A stretch of DNA of 64,000 nt. Source: an uncultured Holophagaceae bacterium. GTDB lineage: Bacteria; Acidobacteriota; Holophagae; Holophagales; Holophagaceae. The notes under the pieces were generated by a model. That model was not told where the DNA came from and did no database searches. It was given only the letters and a program-made list of their open reading frames with translations. Positions 43,659 through 51,586 of this stretch are shown piece by piece (position 1 is the first letter of the stretch; each line of letters opens with the position of its first letter). The translations under genes were made by a program, and so were the position numbers. The stretch covers positions 186,001-250,000 of the forward strand of contig CAIZZF010000005.1 in NCBI GenBank assembly GCA_903937385.1, in the 5' to 3' direction.

Positions 43659-44252
43659 ATGATCACCAACCTCCGGGAGCTGCTCATCCAGCGTGCCGCG
43701 CGCCTCCAGGAGCGCCCGGCGCTCTCGGCCCCGGCTTGGGGCACCTTGAGTTACGCCCAGTTTCGCAACCGGGTCGAGGGTGTGGCCCTGGGGCTCCTGG
43801 CCCAGGCCCCGACCGAGGCCGTGGGCTGCGCCACGGGCACGCCCTGGGACTGGGTCGCCGAGGTGGCCGCCGCGGCCTCCGGCCTGGCCTGGGATCCCAG
43901 GGGAGCCACCCTTCCCCCGGAAGTGCTGGGGGGCAGCCGCTTCAACCAAGACGCTGGCCGGGGTCCCTATCACGAACGGGGACACCACCTCGGCGAGGAC
44001 ACACCGTTCCAGGACGGCCTCACCCAGGGCGAGCTCCTGGGTCGGCTCAAGGCCTTCAACCGGCAGCTCGGCTGGGACCACGAGACCCAAGTCCGCCTGC
44101 CCCTGGCCCGCCTGGCCGACCCCCCGGTCCGGGCGGCCTTGTGGTGCGCCCTCTTTGCGGGCGCCCACGTGATGCTGGAAACGCCCCCGGCCGCTTTCTC
44201 CTGGGATGACACCCCCCTCCTGGGGTTCTGGACCCCCGACCTGAGGCTCTGA
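43659..44252 (+). CDS. Mini ANL-superfamily-like protein (acyl-adenylate N-terminal fragment)
   Basis: A 197-residue protein whose first 45 residues read like the start of an acyl-CoA synthetase or adenylation domain (LIQRAARLQERPALS, GTLSYAQFRNRVEGVALGLL). Later residues (AALWCALFAGAHVMLE) match the segment that follows the P-loop in that family. The P-loop itself (TSGTTGxPKG type) is absent, with DTPFQDGLTQ at that position, and everything after about residue 185 is missing. It is therefore either a non-catalytic relic or a binding protein. It lies 9 nt after the methyltransferase gene. There is no sign of frameshift at the end. Confidence 0.55.
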   Translation: MITNLRELLIQRAARLQERPALSAPAWGTLSYAQFRNRVEGVALGLLAQAPTEAVGCATGTPWDWVAEVAAAASGLAWDPRGATLPPEVLGGSRFNQDAGRGPYHERGHHLGEDTPFQDGLTQGELLGRLKAFNRQLGWDHETQVRLPLARLADPPVRAALWCALFAGAHVMLETPPAAFSWDDTPLLGFWTPDLRL

Positions 44253-44302
44253 GCCCTTGCCTTTGGACAGTCGCTGACCAATCCTGGAGCCTGGAGGTCG
44301 CC

Positions 44303-45361
44303 ATGGTCCGTCCCGCGTCCCGGAAAGCCCTTGAGTCCCCCCGCCCCGACGGCGGCCACCTGGTCAAGCCTGAGCGGCTGCAGGAGGTGCTGGAGGCCAT
44401 CCGCGATGCCGGCGAGCGTGGCATCACCAAGGCGGGCCTGGCCCGGAAGCTGGGCGGCGTGGCCATGCGCACCGTGGACCGGGCCGTGCAGCTCCTGGAG
44501 GAGCAGGGCGCCCGCTTCGGCAAGGCCCGGGAGGGCCGGCCCGCGCTCATCCACTTCACCCTGGAGAAGGGGCCGGACTGGGACAGCCGCATCACGCCCC
44601 ACGCCCGCATGGCGCTGGAGGTGGCCCTCATGGCCCTGGAGGGCACGGCCACGGAGCTGTGGTACGACCAGCTGGAGGGCCTGCGCGCCCTGGCCGACAG
44701 CCACCTGAGCACCCGGGACCGGGACCTCTTCAAGGCCCTGCAGGAGCACGTCTGCGTGCGCGGCGGCGCCGACGACCAACAGGCCCTGGACACGAAGATG
44801 CTCACCCAGGTGCTGCTGGCCCTGGGCCACCCCGAGGGCCCCCGCGAGCTGGAGCTGACCTACCAGGCCGCCTCCACGGGCCGCACCAGCGCGCGCACGG
44901 TGGTGCCCTTCACACTCACCCACGATGTGTTCTCCGGCGGCGCCTTCCTCCTGGCCTGGGACGCGGCCAAGCAGGAGCCCCGGCACTTCCGCCTCGCCCG
45001 CATCGTGGAGGCCAAGGCCCTGGCCCGGCGGGGCCTCATCCCCGACAAGCGCCCCCTGGAGGCGGCCCGGGAGCTGCAGATCGGCGGGTGGTTCAGCCCC
45101 TCGGCGCCCTTCAAGATCCAGGTGCGCGTGGCTGGCACCAACTGGCCCCAGGCGCTGCTGGACGCTCCCCCGGCCCTGCCCGGCATCGAGGTCCGCAAGG
45201 AGAAGGGGGGCACCGTGCTCCTCAGCTTCCAGGCCACGGAGCCCTCGGGTCCCACCCGCTTCATCCTGCAGTTCGGGGCTGATGCCGAGGTGCTCGAGCC
45301 CAAGAGCCTGCGGGCCCAGCTGCTGGCGACGCTCAAGGTCATGGCGGCCAAGTATCGCTGA
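44303..45361 (+). CDS. HTH-WYL-type transcriptional regulator
   Basis: A 352-residue protein with an N-terminal helix-turn-helix (about 22-72, GITKAGLARKLGGVAMRTVDRAVQLL). A central WYL-like region follows (REELLTYQAASTGR-type context near 195, then VVPFTLTHDVFSGGAFLLAWD), and then a C-terminal extension domain. The family binds single-stranded nucleic acid or ligands and regulates DNA-damage, phage-defence or metabolic genes. No defence gene is adjacent. Its TGA stop lies inside the stem of a strong shared terminator. Confidence 0.75.
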   Translation: MVRPASRKALESPRPDGGHLVKPERLQEVLEAIRDAGERGITKAGLARKLGGVAMRTVDRAVQLLEEQGARFGKAREGRPALIHFTLEKGPDWDSRITPHARMALEVALMALEGTATELWYDQLEGLRALADSHLSTRDRDLFKALQEHVCVRGGADDQQALDTKMLTQVLLALGHPEGPRELELTYQAASTGRTSARTVVPFTLTHDVFSGGAFLLAWDAAKQEPRHFRLARIVEAKALARRGLIPDKRPLEAARELQIGGWFSPSAPFKIQVRVAGTNWPQALLDAPPALPGIEVRKEKGGTVLLSFQATEPSGPTRFILQFGADAEVLEPKSLRAQLLATLKVMAAKYR

Positions 45362-45402
45362 ACAGAGGAAGGGCCGGCGGTGCCGGCCCTTCCTCTGTTC
45401 AG
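45358..45402. terminator. Bidirectional 21-bp terminator hairpin
   Basis: A perfect 21-bp stem with a GGT loop: 45358-45378 pairs with 45382-45402. It lies between the convergent WYL-regulator and nrfA genes and includes the TGA of the former, starting 10 nt beyond the stop of the latter. Sequence after it is only mildly T-rich on the plus side (CACCTTATTTCT). Confidence 0.85.
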
Positions 45403-45412
45403 GCTTGCCACC

Positions 45413-46903
45413 TTATTTCTTGGCGATCTTGGGCTTTGAGAGATCCCGGAGCACCACCTGGCCCTGGCGGGCGTAGTCGATGGCCTCGCCCAGGATGCGG
45501 GCGGCTTCCTGGGGGGCGTGGAAGCCCATGGAGTTCTCGGCATTCACGAAGTCCACGCGCCACTGGGCCTTGCGCTGGAGCTCGAAGATGGGCTGCAGCT
45601 TCGCGTCGTCCACCCCGGCCTGCTTGGCGGCGACGATGTCACTGATCAGCTGCACCACAGCATCCTCGGCGCGGTCCATGAGGGCCTTGGTGCGGTCCTG
45701 GATGGCCGTCACGCGGGCCTTGAGCTCTTCCTCGGGGAAGCGGTGGCAGGTCTGGCAGGAGCGCGAGACATCAAGCAGCGGGCTGCGCACCTGGTGGTTG
45801 CTGATCTTGATGGCGCCCTCGCGGACATAGGGCATATGGCAGTCGGCGCAGGAGACCCCGGAGCGGGCGTGGACGCCCTGGCTCCACATCTCAAACTCGG
45901 GGTGCTGGGCCTTGAGTACCTCGGCACCGGTCTTGGCGTGCTTCCAGTCGAAGAAGCGGTGGCCGTCAGCGAACTTGTAGGCGTCGTAGGTGGCCTCGAT
46001 CTGCTCGACCTTGAGGCCATTGTTCCAGGGGAAGAACAGCGTGGCCTTGGGGCCGCAGTAGTACTCGACGTGGCACTGGCCGCAGACCATGGAGCGCAGC
46101 TCCTGGCGGGAAGCATCGCGGTTGGCATCGTAGGGGGTTGCCTTGTCGCCCTTGCGCCACTTCTCGATGGAGGGCAGGTGCGGCACGGGCTCAGCGCTGT
46201 TGGCCAGGGCCACGACGCCCCGGATGAAGCCGGGCTTGGTGACGCGCAGGGCCATGTTCTTGGGGTCGTGGCAGTCGATGCAGGCCACGGGATGCTTCAC
46301 CAGCTTGGAGGCCTCGGCATAGGGCAGCTTGCAGATGGCCTCGAAGCCCGCCATGAGCTGAGCCTGGGCGTTGGAGCTGGAGAAGGCTTCGTCCAGGGTG
46401 CCCGGTGCCCCGCCCTTCAGGCCGGCCTCGCGGTAGGCCACGGTGTTGGACGCGTGGCAGTGCATGCAGGCGCCCGTCTGGGGCTTGGTCGTCACCCGCT
46501 TGGTGTTGCGCTGGTCCTCCAGCATGTAGGCGTGGCCCTGGCGCTGGTTGAAGTCGATGGCGAAGGCGTAGCCGTCGAAGATGCTGACCAGCCGGGGGTC
46601 CTCCAGGATGCGGCTCTTGGGCAGGCCCTCGCTGCCAGCCCCGCCGTATTTGGTGCTGTATTTCTCGGCAGTGCGCTTGTAGGCGTCGAGGTGGCGGGGG
46701 AAGTTCTTGCCCCAGATCTCGGGATCCACGGTCTTCTCATCCAGGTCCACGACCTTGAGGCTGGTCTGCCGGGCCTCGGCCTTGCGGCTGGAGATGCTCG
46801 CGTAGAGGCTCATCATCAGCACCGTGGCCACAGCCGCGCCGATGGCCAGGAGCCCCATGCGGGCCCAGGGGCGGGAGAACAGGGGGGTGGGTTGGTCGGT
46901 CAT
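45413..46903 (-). CDS. nrfA: Ammonia-forming cytochrome c nitrite reductase, catalytic subunit
   Basis: Periplasmic pentahaem enzyme reducing nitrite to ammonium by six electrons. The 496-residue protein has a signal/anchor helix (about 15-36) and five haem sites: C146-H150, C208-H212, C274-H278, C352-H356 and C383-H387. The active-site haem, normally CxxCK, here reads CMHCH. The catalytic His is probably H345 (SQGVHARSG) and the calcium-site-type Gln is Q333 (KAQHPE). It follows nrfH by 65 nt on the same strand. Electrons come from menaquinol through NrfH. Confidence 0.95.
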   Translation of the reverse strand: MTDQPTPLFSRPWARMGLLAIGAAVATVLMMSLYASISSRKAEARQTSLKVVDLDEKTVDPEIWGKNFPRHLDAYKRTAEKYSTKYGGAGSEGLPKSRILEDPRLVSIFDGYAFAIDFNQRQGHAYMLEDQRNTKRVTTKPQTGACMHCHASNTVAYREAGLKGGAPGTLDEAFSSSNAQAQLMAGFEAICKLPYAEASKLVKHPVACIDCHDPKNMALRVTKPGFIRGVVALANSAEPVPHLPSIEKWRKGDKATPYDANRDASRQELRSMVCGQCHVEYYCGPKATLFFPWNNGLKVEQIEATYDAYKFADGHRFFDWKHAKTGAEVLKAQHPEFEMWSQGVHARSGVSCADCHMPYVREGAIKISNHQVRSPLLDVSRSCQTCHRFPEEELKARVTAIQDRTKALMDRAEDAVVQLISDIVAAKQAGVDDAKLQPIFELQRKAQWRVDFVNAENSMGFHAPQEAARILGEAIDYARQGQVVLRDLSKPKIAKK

Positions 46904-46968
46904 CGGAGGGTTCCTCCTGCGTGGGTGACACGCATCGTCGGGTTGGGGTCAGGCGTTGACGTTGGGAT

Positions 46969-47466
46969 TCATCGGGTGGGGCCGTGGCCCACGCCCTGGT
47001 GGCAGCGGACGCAGCCATAGAGGTCGGCCTTCTGGCCCGGATCGCTGGGGACACCCAGGGTTCCGTGGGCTGTGATCTCGTCTGTCAGCTCCCCGTGGCA
47101 GCGGAGGCAGTTCGCCTCCAGCACCTCGGCGTTGCCGGGCTTGATGCGGATGGGCTCGGCGAAGTTCAGGAGCGTGAAGGCCTTGGAGTGGTGGTAGCCG
47201 TTGCTGGCCTTCACGAAGAGCTTGTTCACCACGTTGTCATGGGGCAGGTGGCAGTCGTTGCACACCGCGACGGCGTGGTGGGAGCTGTGCTGCCAGCCGT
47301 CGAAGTCGTCGCGCATGATGTGGCAGTTCACACAGACCGCCGGGTCGTTGGACAGGTAGGAGGTGCCATGGGCCGAGACGAAGGTGTAAGCTCCGGACCC
47401 CAGGAACACACCAAGGAAGACGCTGGTGGCCAGGCTCAGGAAGAGGAGTCGACGCTTTCCGCTCAC
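46969..47466 (-). CDS. nrfH: Cytochrome c nitrite reductase small subunit (menaquinol dehydrogenase)
   Basis: A 165-residue NapC/NirT-family membrane cytochrome. One N-terminal helix (about 7-28) anchors it. Four haem sites are visible at C45-H49 (CVNCHIM, with the Met typical of the quinol-side haem), C69-H73, C120-H124 and C152-H156. It oxidises menaquinol and passes electrons to NrfA. The start is GTG at 47466; the family start just before the helix supports it. Confidence 0.95.
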   Translation of the reverse strand: MSGKRRLLFLSLATSVFLGVFLGSGAYTFVSAHGTSYLSNDPAVCVNCHIMRDDFDGWQHSSHHAVAVCNDCHLPHDNVVNKLFVKASNGYHHSKAFTLLNFAEPIRIKPGNAEVLEANCLRCHGELTDEITAHGTLGVPSDPGQKADLYGCVRCHQGVGHGPTR

Positions 47467-47787
47467 GGGTCATCCATCGGTGGGACCGGGCACTCGCCCA
47501 GCACCTGGAAGGATGGGTTCATAATTAGGACCAGTCAATCCTTAATTATTGTCTTTCTGCCCTTGAACCGCTGTGAGGCAGCCAATCATGGGCTTTTCCA
47601 TTAGCTACAACTGTATTTAATTTGTAATCATCAACCCCTTTTTCAAGGCCTTTTCGCGACTCCGCCTGCGGTCCAGGACCAACCTTTCCTGGCCATGAAA
47701 GGGCTCCTCAACCTCCCGGGCAGGAGCCCAGCCCGGGGGGCAGACCGGCCCCTCCAGGGGACCGTATACTGGCCTCCCGGAGCGCCC
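47467..47787. promoter_or_regulatory. AT-rich divergent regulatory region between nrfH and the small Cys protein gene
   Basis: These 321 nt hold no convincing gene. The part at 47518-47640 is clearly AT-rich compared with its surroundings and contains TAATTA-type stretches on either side of CCAGTCAATCC, where a promoter for nrfHA would be expected. I could not find a perfect FNR-type site (TTGAT-N4-ATCAA). Confidence 0.5.
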
Positions 47788-48048
47788 ATGTCCCAGACCA
47801 TCGATCACCCTGAACTCAGCGCCGCCGAGTGGAAGCTCATCCAGGATCTGCGCGCCCTGCCGGAAGAGGCTCTGCAGGCCCGGATGCTGGGCTCCGTCCA
47901 GGAGCTGTTGTTCTTCTTCGGCAACCCCCGGTGCCAGGGCATGGGCGTGGAGGGCTTCCCCTGCGGTGAGCCCCGCTCCACCTGCGAAGAGTGCCACGAA
48001 GTCTGGGACATGCTGGACCGCCTGTCGGCGCGCAACCGGAAGCCCTGA
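47788..48048 (+). CDS. Hypothetical small cysteine-rich protein
   Basis: An 86-residue protein from the ATG at 47788; the frame opens earlier, but that part is Pro/Gly-rich and lies in the AT/GC transition. The N-terminal half is helical. The C-terminal half holds CQGMGVEGFPCGEP and STCEECHEVWD. CEECH looks like a haem motif, but there is no signal peptide, so zinc binding is more likely. It is divergent from nrfHA. I know no family for it. Confidence 0.6.
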   Translation: MSQTIDHPELSAAEWKLIQDLRALPEEALQARMLGSVQELLFFFGNPRCQGMGVEGFPCGEPRSTCEECHEVWDMLDRLSARNRKP

Positions 48049-48153
48049 CCAGCGGTGCTTCCCTTTTCCTCTCCAGCAAATGGAGGGGGCATGGCAGATT
48101 CCGGCCTTCATTAACGACTGCTGGGTTATTATCGGAGTTCGCCCGGAGGCCCC

Positions 48154-48609
48154 ATGCGCACCCCCGCCACCCTCGCCCTCATGATCCTGATTCCCGCCTG
48201 CCTCAGCGCCGCAGGAGCCCGCAAGTATGGTCAGCCCCTCGCCCTCAAGGACGAGGTCAAGGTCGCCGAGATTCTCGCCAATCCTGATGCCTTCGCCGGC
48301 AAGAAGGTCCGCGTGAAGGGGCTCGTGACGGAGGTCTGCGAGGAGCGGGGGTGCTGGATCAAGATCGGCGCTGACAAGAAGGAGATCATGTTCAAGGTCG
48401 AGGACGGGGTCATCGCCTTCCCCATGGCCGCCAAGGGCGGCACTGTGGTGGCCGAGGGCACGGTGTCCAAGCGCGTCCTCTCCGTCGAGCAGCAGAAGGC
48501 CATGTGCGACAAGGAAGCCAAGGCCCTGAGCAAGCCCGCCGACTACGGCAAGATCACCGGGCCCAAGACCATCGTGCGCATCGAAGGCCTCGGCGCCGAG
48601 GTCCAGTAG
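48154..48609 (+). CDS. DUF4920-type exported protein
   Basis: A 151-residue protein with a signal peptide (about 1-20). The mature part has the pattern KVRVKGLVTEVCEERGCWIKIG, an OB-fold-like strand pair with two cysteines, followed by VVAEGTVSKRVLS. This matches DUF4920, a periplasmic family of unknown function that may bind a cofactor through the Cys pair. GGAGG lies 4 nt upstream. The next gene follows at 7 nt. Confidence 0.75.
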   Translation: MRTPATLALMILIPACLSAAGARKYGQPLALKDEVKVAEILANPDAFAGKKVRVKGLVTEVCEERGCWIKIGADKKEIMFKVEDGVIAFPMAAKGGTVVAEGTVSKRVLSVEQQKAMCDKEAKALSKPADYGKITGPKTIVRIEGLGAEVQ

Positions 48610-48616
48610 GCCCCAG

Positions 48617-49204
48617 GTGACTCCCGAACCGGCCCGCCGGGCCTGGCCCTGGCGCCGCTGGAACGCCGCCACCCACCGGGATGTAGGCTACGTCACCGTG
48701 GCCCTCACCCTGGCCTATGCCATCTCCGGCCTGGCGGTGAACCACATCGCCAGCTGGAATCCCAACTACGCCAAGGTGAAAGAGGTCCGCCAGATCCAGC
48801 CCCTGAGCCGGACGGACCCCACGGAGGCCCTGGTGCGGGCCGCCCAGGCCCAGCTGAAGCCCGAGGGCCGCTTCAAGAGCGCCTTCCAGCCGGATGACGA
48901 CACGCTGAACCTCTACTACGAACGGGCCAGCTATGCAGTGGACCTGCCCACGGGGAAGGTGCTGGTGGAGGCTGTGCGGCCCCGCCCCGTCCTCTACGCC
49001 ATGAACCAGCTGCACCTCAATGCTCCCAAGCGCCTGTGGACGGTCATCGCCGATCTGTATGCCCTGGCCCTCCTCGTCCTGGCCTTCACGGGCCTGTTCA
49101 TCCTCAAGGGCCCCAAGGGCTTCCTGGGCCGGGGCCTGTGGCTGACCGGGGCCGGGACCGCAGTCCCTATCGCCTACTGGATCTGGTGGCGCTACCTGGC
49201 CTGA
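48617..49204 (+). CDS. PepSY-associated transmembrane-helix protein
   Basis: A 195-residue membrane protein from GTG 48617. It begins with WNAATHRDVGYVTVALTLAYAISGLAVNHI, a helix with the histidine pattern of PepSY-associated TM proteins. A periplasmic loop of about 90 residues follows, then LNAPKRLWTVIADLYALALLVLAFTGLF and a final helix. Family members are linked to iron uptake or haem/ferric reduction. Pairing with the DUF4920 protein suggests a joint periplasmic redox role, which is inference. Confidence 0.75.
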   Translation: MTPEPARRAWPWRRWNAATHRDVGYVTVALTLAYAISGLAVNHIASWNPNYAKVKEVRQIQPLSRTDPTEALVRAAQAQLKPEGRFKSAFQPDDDTLNLYYERASYAVDLPTGKVLVEAVRPRPVLYAMNQLHLNAPKRLWTVIADLYALALLVLAFTGLFILKGPKGFLGRGLWLTGAGTAVPIAYWIWWRYLA

Positions 49205-49213
49205 GACCCACGC

Positions 49214-50632
49214 TCAGAGCTGTTCCCAGAGCGTCCGCGCCTTCCCGGCGGCATCGACGGTGGCCAGCTTCACCAGCGTCCGCAGGTTATCGGGCAGCTG
49301 CAGGGCGGCCTCCAGGGCCTGGATGCGGAAGGGCGGCGCCAGGCTGCCCCAGGCTGTCAGCAGAGCCCTGCACCAGGACTCGTCCCCGAGGGACGCCCGG
49401 GCCGGCCAGCGCCAGGCCGCGCCCATCCCAGGCTCGTGGAGGGCCTTGAGTGCCGGCTGGATCAGGCCCGTCCGGAGGGCCAGTTCCGCCACGGCCTCCG
49501 CGGCCTCGCGCTGGGCATAGAGATCCGGCAGCAAGGTCAGGAGCGGGCCCAGGGCCAGCTCCCCACCGACCTTGCCCAAGGCCCGCGCCAGGGCGAAACG
49601 GGCGCTCGCCGGGGCCGCCGTGAGGGCCTCCGCCAGCCAGGGACCGTCGCCGTCCCGCACGGCCGCGACGAGGCCATCGGCGGCAGCGCGCCGGACGCCC
49701 ACCTGCCCCGTGGCCAGGGCATCCAGATAGGGGCCGAGCCGCGCGCTGAAGCCCTCATCCCGCCGCGGCCCCGCCACGGTGGCAGCTTCCCGCTCTCGGG
49801 CGGAGAACCCCGGGAGGGGCTCCTCGCCCCAGCCCGCGGCCTCGGCGCTCTCTAGCCAGGTCGCCAGCTCCCCGCCCAGGGTGGCCATGTCCGGTAGGCG
49901 CCTGGCAGGGTCGGGCTGGAGGGCCCGCAGCACCAGCCCGGCGAGCCGGGGTGGATACCCGGGCCGGCTCGCCGCCGGGGCGATCTGCACCTGGGCGTAG
50001 GGCTGCCCGGTAGTGAACTCGTACAGCACCGCACCCAGAGCGTAGACATCGCAGCGGCCATCCACCCGCCGGGGATCGCCATGCTGTTCCGGGGCCATGT
50101 AGCCCAGGGTGCCCACCACCATCTGGCTGCGGGTCGCGCGAGTGAGGCCATCCTCCCCTTCCCAGAAGCAGACCCCGAAGTCCGTCACCTTGAGCTGGCC
50201 CGTGGCGGCGAAGAGCAGGTTCGACGGCTTGAGGTCCCGGTGCACCACACCGGCGGCGTGGGCCACACCCAGGGCGCCGCAGACGGGGATGAGCCGACGC
50301 ACGAGGGCGGCGGGCGCCTCGCCGCGGCAGGCCTTGAGGCTGCCGCCGGGCAGCAGCTCCATCACCAGGTAGGGCCAGCCGTTGCTCGTCCCGAAGGAAT
50401 AGATCTCCACCAGGGCCGGGTGCGAGAGGCGCTCCAGCACCTCGCCCTCGCGCAGGAAGCGGCGCACCAGATCCTTGTCCCGGTGCACCTCCGGGCGCAG
50501 CAGCTTCACGGCGCAAGCGTCCCCGGGACGGAAGCGGTCTTCGCCCCGGAACACCAGGGCCATGCCCCCTTCGCCCAGGGGCTCCAGCAGGCGCACGCTG
50601 CCGATCTGGGCGGGTGGGCGCTGCCCGTTCAT
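49214..50632 (-). CDS. Serine/threonine protein kinase with HEAT-like C-terminal region
   Basis: A 472-residue Hanks-type kinase. Residues about 10-270 hold LGEGGMALVFRGED, the ATP lysine in ACAVKLLRPE, HRDLKPSNLL (about 132), DFGVCF and GTLGYMAPEQ, so all catalytic residues are kept. The rest is helical and alanine-rich, in short repeats that look like HEAT/armadillo units (DGLVAAVRDGD, ARFALARALGKVG). No membrane helix is present, so it is cytosolic. The ATG overlaps the upstream GGDEF stop (ATGA), making it the last gene of a five-gene operon whose FHA domains could read its phosphothreonines. Confidence 0.9.
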   Translation of the reverse strand: MNGQRPPAQIGSVRLLEPLGEGGMALVFRGEDRFRPGDACAVKLLRPEVHRDKDLVRRFLREGEVLERLSHPALVEIYSFGTSNGWPYLVMELLPGGSLKACRGEAPAALVRRLIPVCGALGVAHAAGVVHRDLKPSNLLFAATGQLKVTDFGVCFWEGEDGLTRATRSQMVVGTLGYMAPEQHGDPRRVDGRCDVYALGAVLYEFTTGQPYAQVQIAPAASRPGYPPRLAGLVLRALQPDPARRLPDMATLGGELATWLESAEAAGWGEEPLPGFSAREREAATVAGPRRDEGFSARLGPYLDALATGQVGVRRAAADGLVAAVRDGDGPWLAEALTAAPASARFALARALGKVGGELALGPLLTLLPDLYAQREAAEAVAELALRTGLIQPALKALHEPGMGAAWRWPARASLGDESWCRALLTAWGSLAPPFRIQALEAALQLPDNLRTLVKLATVDAAGKARTLWEQL

Positions 50633-51561
50633 GGCGCGGCGACGACGCGGTTCCGGCCCCGGTCCTTGGCGGCGTAGAGGGCCACATCGGCCCGCGCCAG
50701 AAGGGATCCGCCGCAGGCATCCTCCAGCTTCAGTTCCGCCACGCCGATGCTGCAGGTGACCTGGATTGCCCGGCCATCCTCCAGGGTCAGAGGCCGCTCG
50801 GCGAGTGACCGGCGGAAGTCCTCGGCGGCGCTGAGGGCCAGGTCCACGGAAGTCTCTGGCAGCACCGCGAGGAACTCGTCCCCACCCAGGCGGCCCACCG
50901 GATCCGAGCTGCGGAGCCGCCGCCTAAGCAGGCCACCGAAGGCCTCCAGCGCTTGGTCTCCCGCCCGGTGGCCGAAGGTGTCATTGACCTGCTTGAACCG
51001 GTCCAGGTCCGCCAGGAGCAGCGACAGCGGCCGCTGGTGGCGACGCGCCAGCTCCACGTGGGACTCGAGCTGCTGCAGGATGGTGGCCCGGTTGTGGACG
51101 CCCGTGAGGGGATCCAGCGTGGTGCGGGCGACGATGTCTTGGTGGTAGCGCCGCTCCAGGGCATCCATGTGCTTGAGCTTGAAGGCATGGCCGCCCACCC
51201 GGACCACGTCCTCCGCCACCAGCCGATGGGGAGCGACCGCCACCGGCAGCCGTCGGCCATTGACGAAGACACCGTTGGTGGACCCCAGATCCCAGAGGCT
51301 CACCGAGACCCGGTCCGGCGAGACCTCCAGACGGGCGTGCCTTCGGCTCACCTGGGGCTCCAGCAGGCAGAGCCCGTTCTCGGGATCCCGGCCCACCTCC
51401 AGGCCCAGAGTCGACAGGGGGATGGCTTCCCCCATGGGCTGCCCGACGTAGCGGACCAGCACCCACTGGTGGGCGGCGGGATCCTCAAACAGATCCGCTT
51501 CCACCTGCGCGGCGGCAGGGTCCCAAGGAGGCAGCTCGGGGGGGGTGGGTTCGAGGGGCAT
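50629..51561 (-). CDS. FHA-GGDEF diguanylate cyclase
   Basis: A 310-residue protein. Start set at the ATG at 51561, as the longer frame runs into the upstream gene. The N-terminal FHA domain (about 30-125) has LEVGRDPENG, SRRHARLEV and LGSTNGVFVNG, so the phosphothreonine-binding residues are intact. The GGDEF domain (about 145-305) has DPLTGVHNR, LADLDRFKQVND and GRLGGDEF, with an RSSD inhibitory site five residues before GGDEF. It should make c-di-GMP under product control. It lies between the second cyclase (26 nt gap) and the kinase (4-nt overlap). Confidence 0.92.
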   Translation of the reverse strand: MPLEPTPPELPPWDPAAAQVEADLFEDPAAHQWVLVRYVGQPMGEAIPLSTLGLEVGRDPENGLCLLEPQVSRRHARLEVSPDRVSVSLWDLGSTNGVFVNGRRLPVAVAPHRLVAEDVVRVGGHAFKLKHMDALERRYHQDIVARTTLDPLTGVHNRATILQQLESHVELARRHQRPLSLLLADLDRFKQVNDTFGHRAGDQALEAFGGLLRRRLRSSDPVGRLGGDEFLAVLPETSVDLALSAAEDFRRSLAERPLTLEDGRAIQVTCSIGVAELKLEDACGGSLLARADVALYAAKDRGRNRVVAAP

Positions 51562-51586
51562 CGACGAGAGTCTAGCGGAGATCACT

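Noticed and set aside
47518-47640. FNR/CRP-type operator upstream of nrfH
   Set aside because: The best candidate near 47620 has only one good half-site (ATCAA).
47788-48048. The CEECH protein as a c-type cytochrome
   Set aside because: There is no signal peptide or membrane anchor, so haem attachment in the periplasm is unlikely.
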